A stretch of DNA of 5,974 nucleotides from an uncultured Ruminococcus sp. (GTDB taxonomy: Bacteria > Bacillota > Clostridia > Oscillospirales > Ruminococcaceae), in the NCBI GenBank assembly GCA_945867875.1, contig CAMBJF010000154.1, positions 1 to 5,974 on the forward strand. The letters are read 5' to 3'. The translations under genes and the position numbers were made by a program. This document shows, piece by piece, positions 5,298 to 5,974 of the stretch; the stretch's first letter is position 1, and each line of letters begins with the position of its first letter. The notes beneath the pieces were generated by a model. The model searched no databases, was not told the origin of the DNA, and saw only the letters and a program-made list of their open reading frames with translations.

Positions 5298-5974
5298 GAA
5301 AGAGCTTGAAAAAGAAAGAAATAAGCCACCTCGGTATGAATACAGATATTATGATAAATGCTTTAGCTGTAAGAAAAGTGAGTATGATGAAAAAATTGCT
5401 GAAACAAGCAAAAATCATAATGATTCAGTTTTAGACAGAAAGAAAGCGGAAGAGGAGCTGGCAGAAGCAAAAAAGCTGCGTGCATATCATGAAGATGTTA
5501 TCAACGAAAGGGTTAAGGAGATCGTCCATGATAAGACCAGGCTTGAAAGATTTAATGACTACATTAGCTGTATTTGGTCGGGCGTAAATGTCTTGGTGTT
5601 TATTGTGCCATTTCTCTATTCATTGGGAGTTACCATACTTGCGGTCATTCGCAACAAAGAGCTACAGGTTGATTTTGTAGAGGCGGTAAAAATGTTTTGG
5701 ACGCTGCTTGTAAATGTTTTTTGTGGAGTAAAATCATTTATCTGTTGGGCTGCGGGATTTACATCAGGAATAAGCAATGAAAGTGTCAGTCTGATTCTTT
5801 GGTGGATCATTGTGGTTATTCTCACAATTATAATTGTTGTTTTGATTCTCGTGATTTTAGGAATTATGGGATTTCTATTAGTTGAATCTATAAAGGGCTG
5901 GATAAAGGTAAATTACAAGGAAATTCTGGCGGTTATTCTTACAGATCTGGGCTTGATTACATTCTGTGGTGACC
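5098..5974 (+). CDS. Coiled-coil membrane protein overlapping the relaxase gene (3' partial)
   Basis: An open frame runs from ATG 5098 through the window end (292 codons seen). The frame is closed upstream by a TAA at 5053. Other starts are ATG 5143, 5179 and 5194; the last has GGAG (5184-5187) 6 nt before it and is a good rival. Residues about 24-75 and 105-150 are charged, heptad-like coiled coil. A single CxxC (CFSC, 88-91) lies between. Hydrophobic segments follow at about 162-184, 197-219 and 231-262, with a possible fourth from 274. There is no N-terminal signal peptide, so the coil is probably cytoplasmic. I do not recognise the family. Position and layout recall small mob proteins nested in relaxase genes (such as MbeB/MbeD of ColE1) and suggest a relaxosome-to-membrane link, but this is inference. 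Confidence 0.7.
   Translation, partial: MKNLTDQQTLIGQQAMQIYSLTSQNSQMVEKIMNLEKKLSEKENQKNIIENLNERLNAAETQLGNVKKELEKERNKPPRYEYRYYDKCFSCKKSEYDEKIAETSKNHNDSVLDRKKAEEELAEAKKLRAYHEDVINERVKEIVHDKTRLERFNDYISCIWSGVNVLVFIVPFLYSLGVTILAVIRNKELQVDFVEAVKMFWTLLVNVFCGVKSFICWAAGFTSGISNESVSLILWWIIVVILTIIIVVLILVILGIMGFLLVESIKGWIKVNYKEILAVILTDLGLITFCGD

Larger units (their letters stand above)
2043..5974. mobile_element. Partition and mobilization module of a plasmid or integrative mobile element (partial)
   Basis: The plus-strand block joins a parM-parR partition operon, a repeat and hairpin region, mobC and a MOBP-like relaxase, followed by an overlapping membrane-protein gene. This set is seen on plasmids and integrative mobilizable or conjugative elements of Clostridia. 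No integrase, replication initiator, attachment site or type IV secretion gene is visible, so I cannot say whether the element is a plasmid or is integrated, or whether it moves by itself. The right boundary is outside the window. The left boundary is also unknown, and the STAND gene to the left may be cargo of the same element. Confidence 0.6.

Noticed and set aside
5047..5418. A 123-codon hydrophobic minus-strand frame
   Set aside because: It is antisense to coiled-coil coding sequence. Glu/Lys-rich genes give Leu/Phe-rich antisense frames by chance, and no ribosome site is evident.

Overview
The window looks like part of a mobile element (plasmid, or integrative and mobilizable/conjugative element) from a low-to-mid GC Firmicute. 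The best guess is a gut Clostridia of the Ruminococcus type. Strong AGGAGG ribosome sites, the codon use, the actin-type partition pair and the MOBP-like relaxase with its MobC partner all fit this. The host assignment is inference from style, not from a marker gene.

Left part, minus strand (54-2042): a STAND-family NTPase gene of 662 sense-frame codons. It has an N-terminal domain I cannot name, then an NB-ARC-type P-loop ATPase, then a helical TPR-like C-terminus. One in-frame TGA (1596-1598) splits it into a 148-residue N-terminal piece and an ATPase piece. The conserved FSGRE..EL lead-in to the ATPase is still encoded between the TGA and the first downstream ATG, so this is one broken gene rather than two genes. 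The far left end (about 1-50) is more GC-rich, and the ATPase reading frame stops abruptly there.

Centre-left (2043-2213): a short control region between the two divergent units. A plus-strand promoter candidate and a minus-strand promoter candidate point at each other. A long interrupted palindrome (2126-2179) lies between them.

Centre (2214-3520): a two-gene partition operon with an ATGA overlap, encoding a ParM/StbA-type actin-like ATPase and a small ParR-like adaptor. Just downstream (3518-3660) are TGCYGAA-type repeats at about 21-bp spacing, which I read as a candidate centromere (parC). A 17-bp stem inverted repeat lies at their right end.

Centre-right (3677-3889): no convincing gene, but a dense array of compact hairpins and a three-way-junction fold directly upstream of the mobilization genes. 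This is the best candidate for oriT and/or a structured 5' leader.

Right part (3938-5974): mobC (GTG start), a relaxase overlapping it by 14 nt, and a coiled-coil plus multi-membrane-segment protein. The last begins inside the 3' end of the relaxase gene in another frame and runs off the window. Together the plus-strand genes give inheritance (ParM/ParR/parC) and DNA processing for transfer (MobC/relaxase/oriT). The membrane protein may link the relaxosome to the envelope. The broken STAND gene is plausibly a lapsed accessory (defence- or signalling-type) gene.
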